Part shown: piece after piece, positions 1-8,753 of the stretch | Position numbering within the stretch: position 1 is the first letter of the stretch | Layout of the letters: each line of letters opens with the position of its first letter | Source: an uncultured Clostridium sp. | GTDB lineage: Bacteria; Bacillota; Clostridia; TANB77; CAG-508 | DNA: 62,434 bases | Direction of reading: 5' to 3' | NCBI GenBank assembly: GCA_947367845.1 | Contig: CANBES010000009.1 | Coordinates: 1-62,434 of the forward strand | The notes under the pieces: generated by a model | Databases searched by the model: none | What the model saw: the letters and a program-made list of their open reading frames with translations, nothing else | What the model was told of the DNA's origin: nothing | Made by a program: the position numbers and the translations under genes

Positions 1-2
1 AT

Positions 3-423
3 ATATATGGAATATATGATATGGGAGGATGTTTGGCAGATTACCTTTCAGCATATGTAAATGCAGAAGGAGTATCAAATTTAACAACATATGGTGGAGC
101 ATTTGCAAATGGACAATCAACATATTTAGCAACAGCATATCCATATAATCCAACAACAACAGACTATAAAGATTTTAACTCAGCATATCCAGGATTTAGT
201 AAAATATTTGGAGACGCAATTTATGAAGTTTCAAGTAATGTAGGAGGAACTAATGCTTGGTTTGGGCAAACATTAGAAAGCGATGCTAGTGCAGGAGAAG
301 TTTTCTTCCCACGTGGTGGGCGTTGGTATGATACGGCAAGTGTCGGGCTAGTGCGGCTTGTATGACTCTACTGGGATTGCCACTTATGGTTATGGCTTTC
401 GTAGCGTGCTCGTAGCCGAGTAG
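3..423 (+). CDS. Partial lectin-like surface/pilin-type protein, C-terminal part, with CGG frameshift
   Basis: The reading frame is open through the window start, so the 5' end is missing. The translated part begins IYGIYDMGG and runs through FFPRGGRWYDTASVGL. This resembles the C-terminal formylglycine-enzyme/C-type-lectin-like domain (RGG...GFR) found on clostridial pilin-like surface proteins. In frame 0 it stops at 363-365. Skipping the C of the in-frame CGG at 354-356 continues the protein to GFRSVLVAE and a TAG at 421-423, the expected family ending. The last ~120 bases are far more GC-rich than the rest. The function is unknown; ligand binding at the cell surface is the inference. Confidence 0.6.
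303..423 (+). other. Candidate variable region of a diversity-generating retroelement
   Basis: This GC-rich block ends a lectin-like gene. After the CGG the codons read GGC TTG TAT GAC TCT ACT GGG ATT GCC ACT TAT GGT TAT GGC TTT CGT. At the positions where I recall related proteins having Asn, every codon here (GGC, TAT, GAC, TCT, ACT, ATT, ACT, TAT, GGT, TAT) differs from AAC/AAT only at the A positions, as adenine-directed mutagenesis would produce. It is followed by the fixed GFRSVLV segment and a hairpin. No reverse transcriptase or template repeat is visible in the window. Confidence 0.45.
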
Positions 424-435
424 CACTTTGGTGTA

Positions 436-468
436 AATAGAGATAGGAAAATCTTATCTCTATTTTGC
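436..468 (+). terminator. Intrinsic terminator after the lectin-like gene
   Basis: A 10-bp inverted repeat (AATAGAGATA / TATCTCTATT) with a short loop is followed by TTTTGCTT. It lies 13 bases after the restored stop codon, which supports that stop as the true gene end. Confidence 0.7.
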
Positions 469-541
469 TTAATCCATAATCACATTATTTATGTGATTAA
501 GTAGTTTGTGAAAAAAATGAAAAATATTTTTAAAAAATGTA

Positions 542-570
542 TTGACAATTTTATAAAAATGATATATACT
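542..570 (+). promoter_or_regulatory. Sigma-A promoter of the tRNA-Met/tRNA-Tyr unit
   Basis: A perfect TTGACA (542-547) is followed by a 17-base spacer and TATACT (565-570), 27 bases before the first tRNA. Confidence 0.85.
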
Positions 571-596
571 CTTAATTGTGCTGAACAAGCATAGAT

Positions 597-673
597 GCTC
601 CCTTAGCTCAGTTGGTCAGAGCAACCGGCTCATAACCGGTGGGTCCAAGGTTCGAATCCTTGAGGGAGCACCA
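597..673 (+). tRNA. tRNA-Met (anticodon CAT)
   Basis: The acceptor stem GCTCCCT/AGGGAGC, D arm, anticodon loop CTCATAA, TTCGAAT T-loop and encoded CCA are all present. The fully paired first base pair argues against initiator tRNA. By eye, elongator Met is favoured, but a lysidine-modified Ile2 tRNA cannot be excluded. Confidence 0.85.
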
Positions 674-689
674 TTTTAATTTTATATTT

Positions 690-775
690 GGGTAGGTGGC
701 CGAGTGGCTAAAGGCGGCAGACTGTAAATCTGTTCTCATTCGAGTACGAAGGTTCGAATCCTTCCCTGCCCACCA
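690..775 (+). tRNA. tRNA-Tyr (anticodon GTA)
   Basis: A class II tRNA with a long variable arm. The acceptor stem is GGGTAGG/CCTGCCC, the anticodon loop CTGTAAA gives GTA, and CCA is encoded. It is 16 bases downstream of tRNA-Met and probably cotranscribed. Confidence 0.92.
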
Positions 776-860
776 TAAAATACAACTAAGTTGTATTTTA
801 TTTTTAAAGAACGAGCGAACAAAAATTCGAAAAACAAAATAAGATAGGAGAGATGTGTGA

Positions 861-956
861 ATGAAACAGTTAGATAGAGAAGAAATTTATAGTGGTCAAA
901 GTTTTGAAGATATTAAACATATTTTGCTGTACAAACCAGAAAACAAGAAATACTAA
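861..956 (+). pseudogene. Short ORF, possible remnant of a DinD-like gene
   Basis: A 31-residue ORF (MKQLDREEIYSGQSFEDIKHI...) starts 7-8 bases after an AGGAG site and ends just before a hairpin. The FEDIKHI segment resembles the N-terminus of DNA-damage-inducible protein D, which is far longer. I read it as a 5' remnant or a short decayed gene. The similarity is slight. Confidence 0.3.
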
Positions 957-990
957 AGACCCTAAAAAATCAAGTTTTAAAGGGTCTTTA
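955..990 (+). terminator. Hairpin terminator
   Basis: Inverted repeat AAAGACCCT/AGGGTCTTT between the short ORF and the convergent tmcAL gene. It can serve both strands. Confidence 0.65.
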
Positions 991-999
991 TTATACATA

Positions 1000-2229
1000 T
1001 TACAAAATTACAATTTTCTTAGTAAAATCCAAATTACTAAAAGGGCAAGACTGAAAACCAAGAGAAAACACATCAGTAGCCCAAACGTCTAAATCAAGCA
1101 TAGAAGCAAGAGCCTTATTGCGACAACTATCAGAAAAACGCTTAACAGAAGTAACAATATCAAGTTTAGGATTGGCCTTAGCAATTTCAGAAACCAAAAA
1201 CTTACCACGCTCATTAAAGCCAAGAACCCTAACATAAGGAACAGTTTTTTTAGACAACTCCATATCCTTTTTAGAAATACCAAGCAAACTATAAACAAGA
1301 ATTCTCTGAAGACGAGTAGAAGTATAACGTTTTGACTTAATGCTATCCAAAAGTTCTACAAGAGTACTACAAGAATTAGCAGCATTTTTAATAGCAAATT
1401 CTAGACCTTCAGAAACATCAGGAAGTTCAGCAATTTGAGAAACTGACATTTTTCTTAAATTATAAATAATTTGTTTCTCAAAAACAGATAAGTCAGGAAC
1501 AATATTTCCTTGTTTAAAATTTTTAATCAAAATATCATAACTAGGCTCAGGGAGCAATTTTTTCAAAATATTGAAACCACCATTTTTTACAATATTTCTA
1601 ATTGCAGTAGCACTAGCAATATTTCCAGAATAAAAATTATCATTATACCCAGCTTCAAATCTAGCAACAGAAATTGGATGAATATTACTTTTATATTTTT
1701 TCAATGCTTTCAAATATTCTATACCCAAAATATTATTAGGAGAAGAAAGGACGTTTAAATATTTTTTATTATTTAAATAAAGTAATAAAGCATTTTCGCG
1801 TGCTTTTGGGAATGATACCCCTTTAGCTAGTTCACTTGATAGAATGGTTTTAAATTGTTTTGGTTCAGTATTCAATACACTTGCAATATCAGATAAAATA
1901 TCAATATCAGAAGTCTCAGCGCCAAAAGACACATAATCAACAACTTTTAAGGAATTCAATATTTTAATAGCACCATCTGCAAAATTTTCTGCGCTAGAAG
2001 TAGCGTATAAAACAGGAAGTTCTATAACTAAGTCAATTCCGCATTTTAAAGCAGATTCAGCTCTAGACCACTTATCAATTAGAGCAGTAGAGCCACGCTC
2101 AGTAAAATTACCACTCATAATTGCTACAGTGTAATTTGAACTTGTAATTTTTTTTGATTGTTCTAAATGATATAAGTGACCATTATGAAATGGGTTATAT
2201 TCACCAATGATTCCCAAAACTTTGCCCAT
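1000..2229 (-). CDS. tmcAL: tRNA(Met) cytidine acetate ligase
   Basis: 409 residues, the usual length of the family. The N-terminus GIIGEYNPFHNGHLYHL carries the HxGH nucleotide-binding signature of nucleotidyltransferase-like enzymes. TmcAL uses ATP and acetate to form N4-acetylcytidine at the wobble base of elongator tRNA-Met, whose candidate gene lies about 1.5 kb away on the other strand. Start: ATG 8 bases after AAAGGA on the minus strand. It is divergent from rnhA. No odd features. Confidence 0.9.
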   Translation of the reverse strand: MGKVLGIIGEYNPFHNGHLYHLEQSKKITSSNYTVAIMSGNFTERGSTALIDKWSRAESALKCGIDLVIELPVLYATSSAENFADGAIKILNSLKVVDYVSFGAETSDIDILSDIASVLNTEPKQFKTILSSELAKGVSFPKARENALLLYLNNKKYLNVLSSPNNILGIEYLKALKKYKSNIHPISVARFEAGYNDNFYSGNIASATAIRNIVKNGGFNILKKLLPEPSYDILIKNFKQGNIVPDLSVFEKQIIYNLRKMSVSQIAELPDVSEGLEFAIKNAANSCSTLVELLDSIKSKRYTSTRLQRILVYSLLGISKKDMELSKKTVPYVRVLGFNERGKFLVSEIAKANPKLDIVTSVKRFSDSCRNKALASMLDLDVWATDVFSLGFQSCPFSNLDFTKKIVIL

Positions 2230-2313
2230 AATAAAAATCCTTTCTTGTATATTTTTGTTTTTATTGATATAATAGTACCATAAAAAATGGAAAAAAACAA
2301 GAAGGAGAGAAAA

Positions 2314-2748
2314 ATGGAAAAAGTCGTTATTTATACTGACGGAGCTTGTTCTGGAAATCCAGGACCAGGTGGTTGGGGAGCTTTATTAATGTATAAAGAA
2401 AACAAAAAAGAGATTTCAGGCGGAAAAAAAGATACAACAAATAATGTAATGGAATTAACAGCTGTAATAGAGGGGCTGAAGCTTTTGAAGTTCCCTTGCG
2501 AAGTTGATTTGTATAGTGACAGTGCATATGTTGTAAATGCCTTTTTGCAAGGATGGATTTACAACTGGGTGAAAAATGATTGGAAAACAGCTGGAAAAGA
2601 GCCTGTAAAGAATAAAGAAATTTGGCAAGAATTATATGCACTTACAAAAACTCATAAAGTTAATTTTATAAAAGTAAAAGGTCATAGTGATAATGAATTT
2701 AATAATAGATGTGATGAGCTTGCAAGAAATGCAATAAAGCAATTATAA
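2314..2748 (+). CDS. rnhA: Ribonuclease HI
   Basis: 144 residues. [16 protein letters not shown] with the first catalytic Asp, the ELTAVIEGL Glu, the YSDSAYV Asp and the C-terminal [17 protein letters not shown]is/Asp are all present, so the DEDD site is complete. It degrades RNA in RNA:DNA hybrids in the cytoplasm. I start at 2314 because AGAAGGAG lies 7 bases upstream; an in-frame ATG at 2287 has no such site. Confidence 0.93.
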   Translation: MEKVVIYTDGACSGNPGPGGWGALLMYKENKKEISGGKKDTTNNVMELTAVIEGLKLLKFPCEVDLYSDSAYVVNAFLQGWIYNWVKNDWKTAGKEPVKNKEIWQELYALTKTHKVNFIKVKGHSDNEFNNRCDELARNAIKQL

Positions 2749-2856
2749 AGATGCTTTTGTTTTTAATTTTGAAAATTTGCGCCAGGTATCCCAAAACTTT
2801 CAAAATCAAACCAGTAGTATAAAAATATTACAATTATGTGACATGACTAAAAAACA

Positions 2857-2885
2857 TTGAAATATTTTGTCGTTTTTAATATAAT
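2857..2885 (+). promoter_or_regulatory. Sigma-A promoter for the 2920 gene
   Basis: TTGAAA (2857-2862), a 17-base spacer and TATAAT (2880-2885), 35 bases before the start codon. The preceding 2749-2856 holds a weak imperfect hairpin near 2770-2810 and nothing else recognised. Confidence 0.75.
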
Positions 2886-2919
2886 AAAATTGTATGAAAG
2901 TATATAAAGGAGAAAAAAT

Positions 2920-3714
2920 ATGGAATCATTTGCAGATTACATTTTATCAGAAGAAGACCTAGCAGCTAAAATGGAGATAGCATACTATTTAGCTAAAAAA
3001 AGAAAAATATTTTTTGACAAATCAGTCATATTTAAAACTGAAATAGCAAGAATGTTCTTAAACTATTCAAAAATAGAAGTAGACAAAAACTTAGTATTAA
3101 CAGCAACTCTTTTATGCAATTGTAAAAAAGTAGATAATGCACAAGACATTGAAACAATACGCTCATATGCAAAAAGAGGAGCCGAACAATTAGAAGAATT
3201 TGGATTTGGAAAGAAATTTTGCAAAATGTGTGAAGAAGTAAACAGATACAGCAACAGCAATCCAAGAGAAAGAGAAAGCGACATATTAGAACTAGTAGAC
3301 CAATTTGGCGGAATGCTATTAGATAGACCAGAAAGAATAGGTTTCAAACCAGATGAGGCACTAGTATTATTAGAACATAGAAATTTAAAAGACAAGTATA
3401 ACAGATACCTAGATACATTTATGCAATTTGTTGGATTTCTTGAAAGAATAACTGTTGGAGAAGAAGTTGAAACCACAGTAATTAGACGATTAGTAAAAAC
3501 ATACTATGAAGCTGAAGATGTACCTAATTTTATAAAAGAAGTTGTATACAACTATGGACCAAAAGTGGATAAATTAATGGAAAAAGAGCTAGAACACCTA
3601 GCAAAAGAGATGTTTAGTAGCATAGATAACCCTAATAGGCCACTATTTAGTGAAGAGACAGCACAAAAAATAATGAGTCACATAGAAGAAAGAACAGTAG
3701 AAGCGAAAGGATAG
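2920..3714 (+). CDS. Conserved hypothetical protein, possibly HD-like helical
   Basis: 264 residues, predominantly helical and rich in charged residues, with no signal peptide or membrane segment. I do not recognise a complete catalytic motif. The length and the phrase KRGAEQLEEFGFGKKFC loosely recall degenerate HD-domain proteins. It is 7 bases upstream of the EndoQ-like gene and surely cotranscribed with it, so a role in nucleic-acid metabolism or repair is possible but unproven. Confidence 0.6.
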   Translation: MESFADYILSEEDLAAKMEIAYYLAKKRKIFFDKSVIFKTEIARMFLNYSKIEVDKNLVLTATLLCNCKKVDNAQDIETIRSYAKRGAEQLEEFGFGKKFCKMCEEVNRYSNSNPRERESDILELVDQFGGMLLDRPERIGFKPDEALVLLEHRNLKDKYNRYLDTFMQFVGFLERITVGEEVETTVIRRLVKTYYEAEDVPNFIKEVVYNYGPKVDKLMEKELEHLAKEMFSSIDNPNRPLFSEETAQKIMSHIEERTVEAKG

Positions 3715-3721
3715 TAAAACG

Positions 3722-4921
3722 ATGTATGAAATATTTGCAGATTTGCATGTACACATAGGAAGAAGTGAAAAAGGAAAACCAATAAAAATAACAGCAGCTA
3801 GGTCACTTAATTTTGCAAACATAGCAAAAGAGTGTGCCGAAAAAAAAGGAATAAATGTTGTAGGAATAATAGACTGTGCATCACCATATGTAATAGAAGA
3901 CATAGAAAACTTTTTAAAAACAGGTGAAGCATATGAACTAGAAGACGGCGGAATTATTTATCAAGATAAAGTATGCATACTTTTAGGAAGCGAAGTAGAA
4001 ACAGCAGAAAAAGGAAGAAATGGAAAATGTGGAAGTGCACACAATATATGTTTCTTTCCACATTTAAGCGATATAAAGGCTTTTTCAAACGAATTAAGTC
4101 ATCATTTGAAAAACATAACACTAAGTACACAAAGAACAGATTTATCTGGATATGATTTAATAGATATGGTAGAAAAATACAATGGAATACTAATTCCAGC
4201 ACACGTATTTACACCACATAAAAGCTACTATGGAAATTGCACAGATAGACTATCAAATATATTCAAAGAAAAATTTGATAAGATATTTGCAATAGAGTTA
4301 GGTTTAAGTTCAGATACATATTTAGCAGATACGATTTCAGAATTAGAAACAAGAACATTTTTAACAAATTCAGATGCGCATTCGCTACCAAAAATTGCGA
4401 GAGAATACAACAAAATGGAAGTTGAAGACATATCATTTAAAGAAATAGTCAAAGCATTAAAAAATGAAGACGGAAGAAGAATAGTTGCAAACTATGGATT
4501 AGACCCAAAACTTGGAAAATACCATAGAACATATTGCGACGATTGCGAAAAAGCAATAGAAACAAAAGAACCAGTAGAAACTTGCCCAATGTGTGGCGGA
4601 AAAAATGTTACATTTGGAGTTTTTGACAGAATAGAATTAATAAAAGATAAAAAGGAAACCAAGAGCCCTGAAAAAAGACCACCATATATATATCAAGTGC
4701 CACTTGGATTTATACCAGGTGTAGGAGGAAAAACAATAAATAAATTATTAGATGCATTTGAAACTGAAATGAATATACTACACAAATTATCAAAAGATGA
4801 TATAGAAATGGTAGTAGGGGAAAAAGTAGCAAATAATATAGAGAACGCAAGAAATGGAAGCTGTAAAGTAGAAGCTGGCGGTGGCGGAAATTATGGAAAG
4901 ATTTCTGTAAAAACTAAATAA
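3722..4921 (+). CDS. EndoQ-like PHP-domain nuclease
   Basis: 399 residues. An N-terminal PHP metal-binding domain (FADLHVHIGR, GIIDCASP, IPAHVFTPH, TNSDAHSLP) spans about residues 1-250. Next comes a zinc finger (CDDC...CPMC, about 270-305) and a helix-hairpin-helix segment (LGFIPGVGGKTINKLL). This order matches endonuclease Q and its bacterial homologues, which nick DNA 5' of deaminated bases; the bacterial enzymes are less characterised. It forms an operon with the upstream hypothetical gene. Confidence 0.8.
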   Translation: MYEIFADLHVHIGRSEKGKPIKITAARSLNFANIAKECAEKKGINVVGIIDCASPYVIEDIENFLKTGEAYELEDGGIIYQDKVCILLGSEVETAEKGRNGKCGSAHNICFFPHLSDIKAFSNELSHHLKNITLSTQRTDLSGYDLIDMVEKYNGILIPAHVFTPHKSYYGNCTDRLSNIFKEKFDKIFAIELGLSSDTYLADTISELETRTFLTNSDAHSLPKIAREYNKMEVEDISFKEIVKALKNEDGRRIVANYGLDPKLGKYHRTYCDDCEKAIETKEPVETCPMCGGKNVTFGVFDRIELIKDKKETKSPEKRPPYIYQVPLGFIPGVGGKTINKLLDAFETEMNILHKLSKDDIEMVVGEKVANNIENARNGSCKVEAGGGGNYGKISVKTK

Positions 4922-4936
4922 AGAGTTCTAAAAAAG

Positions 4937-4979
4937 TCCTTATCGAATACACATTATGTATAAACGATAAGGAGATTTT
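4937..4979 (+). promoter_or_regulatory. Hairpin covering the spoIIM ribosome binding site
   Basis: TCCTTATCG (4937-4945) pairs with CGATAAGGA (4965-4973). The right arm contains the AAGGAG Shine-Dalgarno of spoIIM, and TTTTTT follows directly. It may be a terminator for the preceding gene, a translational lock on spoIIM, or both. Confidence 0.55.
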
Positions 4980-4981
4980 TT

Positions 4982-5618
4982 ATGAGAGACAAAGGAATAA
5001 AAATCAAAGATACAATAAAACAGCACATATTAAATAACAAAAAAGAATATTTTTTAGTTGCAATGTTATTCGTGATAGGGATATTTTTAGGAGTGTTATT
5101 TGTAAATAACATACAAGACGTGCAAAAGTCAGAAATACAATCTTATTTTAGTAATTTTATAAATAAGATGAAAGAAACTGAAAAACTAGAAACGCAAACG
5201 TTATTAAATACAAGTATTTTTCAAAATTTTATCGTAGCAGTTATAATTTGGTTTTTTGGAACAACAGTAATACGGAATTCCAGTAGTGTTCGGAATAGTC
5301 ATGTATAGAGGATTTTGCTTGGGATATACAATATCTGCATGTGTTACAATTATGGGCACTGGAAAAGGAATTGTATTTGTATTAAGTAGTATGTTATTAC
5401 AAAATCTAATATTTATACCAGCAATATTGGCTTTGGCTGTAAGCGGATTTAAATTATATAAATCAATAGTAAAAGATAATAGGAAAGAAAATGTCAAACT
5501 AGAAATATTGAGACATACTATATTTTCATTAGTAATGTTAGGCGTTTTAATAGTGTCATCATTAGTCGAAATACTAATATCGACAAACTTATTAAAACTT
5601 TTTGCAAAATATTTTTAA
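4982..5618 (+). CDS. spoIIM: Stage II sporulation protein M, with CGG +1 frameshift
   Basis: Two overlapping frames together give a 211-residue SpoIIM, the membrane protein that works with SpoIID and SpoIIP in peptidoglycan hydrolysis during forespore engulfment. Membrane segments are visible near residues 20-40, 80-115, 120-160 and 175-205. Frame 0 runs to the in-frame CGG at 5273-5275. Skipping its C gives GTTVI-GIPVVFGIVMYRGF, where the family has a Gly, and continues to the stop at 5618. Without the shift the product stops at 5308 after 108 residues. Start ATG with AAGGAG. Confidence 0.8.
5273..5276 (+). other. CGGA +1 frameshift site in spoIIM
   Basis: Frame 0 reads ATA CGG AAT; the family sequence needs ATA GGA ATT. 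It is codon 98 of the gene. Confidence 0.7.
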
Positions 5619-5635
5619 AAAAATCGAAAAATGTA

Positions 5636-5664
5636 TTTACAATTTGTAAATTCTTTGATATAAC
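5636..5664 (+). promoter_or_regulatory. Sigma-A promoter of xerD
   Basis: TTTACA (5636-5641), a 17-base spacer and TATAAC (5659-5664), 50 bases before the xerD start. Confidence 0.65.
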
Positions 5665-5713
5665 ATATGTAGTTTATGTAAATAAATTATTTTGAATATA
5701 GAGGTAGATAAAA

Positions 5714-6595
5714 ATGGAAAGACGATTAAAATATTTTTTTGAATTTTTAGAGAATGAAAAAAAGTTATCAGAAAACACATTACAGTCTTATAAAAGAGAC
5801 TTAAAACAATTTAGAATGTACTTAGAAGCTTGTGGAATTCAATACCATAAAGTAACAGAAGAAGACATTAAAGAATATATTAAAGAACTTGATGAAGAAG
5901 GAAAAAAACCATCAAGTATATCTAGATGTATAGCATCAATAAGATCATTCTATCAATATGCATTAAAACACAAAAAAGTAAAAGTAGACCCAACAGCAAA
6001 CATCAAATCACCAAAAATAGAAAAAAGAACACCAAGTGTTTTAACAGCAAAAGAAGTAGAACTTTTATTAAACCAACCAAAAGACGTAGACCTTAAAGGG
6101 ACACGTGATAAAGCAATGCTAGAATTCGCATATGCAACAGGAATGAGAGTAACAGAAATAATTTCATTAAATATTGAAGACGTAAACTTAGAAGAAGGAT
6201 ATGTTGTTTGCAAAACAGGAAGTAAACAAAGAAACATACCTTTAGGAAAAATGTCATTAAACGCATTAAAAGAATACATAGAAGAATCAAGAGAAGTATT
6301 AATTAAAGACGAAAGCGAACAAGCATTATTTGTAAATATCAATGGAACAAGACTAACAAGACAAGGTTTCTGGAAAATAATCAAATATTATAAAGAACAA
6401 GCTCACATAACAAAGGATATAACACCACACGTATTAAGACATTCATTTGCAACACATTTATTGCAAAACGGAGCTGATTTGAAAGCAATCCAAACAATGT
6501 TAGGACATTCAGATATATCATCAACACAAATATATATGCAATTTCAAGATGAAGGATTAAAAGACGTATATAGAAAAGCTCATCCAAGAGCATAA
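5714..6595 (+). CDS. xerD: Tyrosine recombinase XerD-type
   Basis: 293 residues, typical of Xer recombinases. An N-terminal SAM-like core-binding domain (about 1-90) is followed by the catalytic domain with ATGMRVTE (catalytic Arg), HVLRHSFATHL (HxxR), LGHSDISSTQIYM (His and the Tyr nucleophile). It would resolve chromosome dimers at dif with FtsK, or serve a mobile element. The position next to spoIIM and the absence of any mobile genes favour the housekeeping role. Confidence 0.88.
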   Translation: MERRLKYFFEFLENEKKLSENTLQSYKRDLKQFRMYLEACGIQYHKVTEEDIKEYIKELDEEGKKPSSISRCIASIRSFYQYALKHKKVKVDPTANIKSPKIEKRTPSVLTAKEVELLLNQPKDVDLKGTRDKAMLEFAYATGMRVTEIISLNIEDVNLEEGYVVCKTGSKQRNIPLGKMSLNALKEYIEESREVLIKDESEQALFVNINGTRLTRQGFWKIIKYYKEQAHITKDITPHVLRHSFATHLLQNGADLKAIQTMLGHSDISSTQIYMQFQDEGLKDVYRKAHPRA

Positions 6596-6602
6596 ATAAA
6601 AA

Positions 6603-6635
6603 AATTGCCAAGAGGGACGGACCTTCTTGGCAATT
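6603..6635. terminator. GGGACGG palindrome / bidirectional terminator
   Basis: AATTGCCAAGA and TCTTGGCAATT flank GGGACGGACC between the convergent xerD and glycosyltransferase genes. It belongs to the GGGACGG repeat family found elsewhere in the window. Confidence 0.65.
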
Positions 6636-7623
6636 ATCGTTTACCTAATAATTTCAATATAAATAGCCTGATATGAAAAGCGATTTTAGCTAAAAAAGGC
6701 ATATTCAAAATTACAAAATTTTCTACAAAGTAAAGTAAAGTTTCAGTTTTGTATAAATTATAAAATATAGACCAACCTTTAAAATTAAAATGTTTTTTAG
6801 TTTGTAGCATTTTAAAATAATCAAAAGCTCTTTTGTTCAATATTTGTAAGTCTTCAGGGAAGATATTAGGATTTTGAACATAAGTCTCAAAAACTCCTAA
6901 TTTGACATCTATAAACAAATTACGTACTTGTTCTAATTTTGTAAATTTATGAGAAATCTTATCAGTTCCAACCTGATTATTGCCATGTTGTCTATATTTT
7001 ATATAAGGTTTTTCAAGATAACCAACCTTACCATTCAAAGAAATAACTAGTCCAAGCCAATAATCATGGATTACATATTTTGAATTAGTAGGAAATGGCA
7101 AAATTTTATCAAGAAATTTCTTTTTTGATAAAATAGTACAGCCAGTCATACAATTATATAAATATTGTAATTTATCAGTAGTTAATTCTCTTTTAATTTT
7201 TCTATCTAAAAGCATAAGTTTTGAAAAAGAAGGATACAGAGTTTTTAAATTTTCATCTACAACTTCTAAATCTCCAAAAACCAAATCAAGGTTTTCGTTT
7301 TGCAATTTTTCTACAGATTTTTCTATTTTTTCAGGCATCCAAGAATCATCTTGGTCAGCAAACATATATAGTTCGCTTGATACTTGTTTTAGTAAAAATT
7401 CGAAGTTTTTAACATAGCCTTGATTATTTTCTTGATAGAATATTGTTATTTTTTCATTTTCTTCATATGTTTTTAAGATTTTTCTTGTTTCGTCTGTTGA
7501 GCAATCATCAGAGATTATTAAATGAATGTTTTGATAGGTTTGGTTTAAGATACTATCAATTTGTTCTTTTAAATATTTTTCTCCATTGTATGTTGCCATT
7601 AAAACATCTACTTTTTCATTCAT
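6634..7623 (-). CDS. Family 2 glycosyltransferase
   Basis: About 329 residues. The N-terminal GT-A fold shows VLMATYNGEKYLKEQIDSIL, IISDDCSTD and FADQDDSWMP (DxD-type metal site). It resembles rhamnosyl- or galactosyltransferases of capsule and O-antigen pathways. I start at the ATG at 7623, which has AAAGGACG upstream; an in-frame ATG 21 bases earlier lacks a good site. It is the third gene of a minus-strand operon with the PssD/PssE-like pair. Confidence 0.85.
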   Translation of the reverse strand: MNEKVDVLMATYNGEKYLKEQIDSILNQTYQNIHLIISDDCSTDETRKILKTYEENEKITIFYQENNQGYVKNFEFLLKQVSSELYMFADQDDSWMPEKIEKSVEKLQNENLDLVFGDLEVVDENLKTLYPSFSKLMLLDRKIKRELTTDKLQYLYNCMTGCTILSKKKFLDKILPFPTNSKYVIHDYWLGLVISLNGKVGYLEKPYIKYRQHGNNQVGTDKISHKFTKLEQVRNLFIDVKLGVFETYVQNPNIFPEDLQILNKRAFDYFKMLQTKKHFNFKGWSIFYNLYKTETLLYFVENFVILNMPFLAKIAFHIRLFILKLLGKR

Positions 7624-7646
7624 AATTTTCGTCCTTTTTATCAATT

Positions 7647-8132
7647 TTATGAAAGTAAATTATTAATTTCTTGAATAGTACTTGTGATGAAATTTGAATT
7701 ATTACTTTCGAATTTGTTTGGTTTAAAATTCTCAGCTTGTTTGATAACTTCGTCTAACTTATCAAAATCAAGTAAAGGAATAATATATCCTTTAGAAGAG
7801 AAGTTATCCAAGAATTGTTGTTGATGGTCACTAACGTGTTCACCAAATTCTTTTTTTCTTGCAGCTGCAATTACAGTTTTTCCAATTTCTAAAGCTTGTA
7901 TGATAGTTCCAACACCTGCATGGGTTATAATTAAACTAGCATCGTTTAAATATTTATTCAATTCGTCAATTGTCATGTATTGTATAATTTTTAACTTATC
8001 TGATTTATATTTTGTACAACCTGATTGAACAACAACTTTTTCTGTTATATTTCCGAGTTCAACTTGTTTTTCGACAGCTTTAATTAGTCGCTCAAAAGGC
8101 TTATCTTGAGTTCCAAGTGTTACAAAAATCAT
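7647..8132 (-). CDS. PssE/Alg13-like glycosyltransferase subunit
   Basis: 161 residues beginning MIFVTLGTQDKPF, the classic N-terminus of the Alg13/EpsF/PssE C-terminal-half GT28 family, with THAGVGTII, the nucleotide-sugar binding glycine turn. It pairs with the PssD/Alg14-like membrane subunit encoded just upstream. The start ATG overlaps the upstream stop (TAATG), so translation is coupled. The complex would add the second sugar to a lipid-linked glycan. Confidence 0.85.
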   Translation of the reverse strand: MIFVTLGTQDKPFERLIKAVEKQVELGNITEKVVVQSGCTKYKSDKLKIIQYMTIDELNKYLNDASLIITHAGVGTIIQALEIGKTVIAAARKKEFGEHVSDHQQQFLDNFSSKGYIIPLLDFDKLDEVIKQAENFKPNKFESNNSNFITSTIQEINNLLS

Positions 8133-8623
8133 TAGAAAATCCACCCCCAATATTTTGCTTTTGGATATAATTCAAGCATTTCTTCCCATTGAACTACAAA
8201 TGTATCTGCAATGTGATATAGAAGTTTTCCTGTCGCAGTTTTGGAAGTTCTATTTGCAAATGTTTCAATATATATAATTTTGCATCCCAATATTTTTGCT
8301 ATGCAACACATAGGACCAGCTGTGTGAGTTCCAGTTGTGATGATAACTTGTGGTCTTATTTTTAGAAATATAAACAAACTGATAAAACAATTTATTAGTA
8401 ATATGAACGGATATAGTAGTTTTGTTTTTCTTGTTCCATATACTAAAAAATCTAATTTATTTTTATATTTTTCTTTTAAGTTTTTATTTGTAGCAGTTTT
8501 TTCGGTTACTATATGATAATTACATTTATCCATTATTGGTTTTAGTTGCATTAATTCTGCAAAATGTCCACCAGTGCTAGATATAAATATAATTTTTGTT
8601 TTTTCATTAAATGAATGTTTCAT
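8132..8623 (-). CDS. PssD/Alg14-like membrane anchor subunit
   Basis: 163 residues. IIFISSTGGHFAELMQL and TTGTHTAGPMCCIAK are the Alg14/PssD signatures, with a hydrophobic segment near residues 70-90. It recruits the PssE/Alg13-like partner to the membrane. It is first in a three-gene operon and divergent from the LTA-synthase-like gene, with AAGGAG before the ATG. Confidence 0.85.
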   Translation of the reverse strand: MKHSFNEKTKIIFISSTGGHFAELMQLKPIMDKCNYHIVTEKTATNKNLKEKYKNKLDFLVYGTRKTKLLYPFILLINCFISLFIFLKIRPQVIITTGTHTAGPMCCIAKILGCKIIYIETFANRTSKTATGKLLYHIADTFVVQWEEMLELYPKAKYWGWIF

Positions 8624-8689
8624 ATTTTTCTCCTTGTTTTTATTACATATAGATTATACAGTACAGAACGATTTTTTGCAAGAAAATTG

Positions 8690-8718
8690 TAGACACAAAT
8701 TGAAAAACAAGGTATAAT
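8690..8718 (+). promoter_or_regulatory. Promoter of the LtaS-like gene
   Basis: TAGACA (8690-8695), a 17-base spacer and TATAAT (8713-8718), 36 bases before the start codon. Confidence 0.65.
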
Positions 8719-8753
8719 AAATACGTAAAAAAATAGAAAATGGAGAAATAAAA

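Noticed and set aside
5714..6595. xerD as an integrase of a mobile element
   Set aside because: The length and motifs are those of chromosomal Xer proteins, and no attachment repeats or cargo genes are visible around it.
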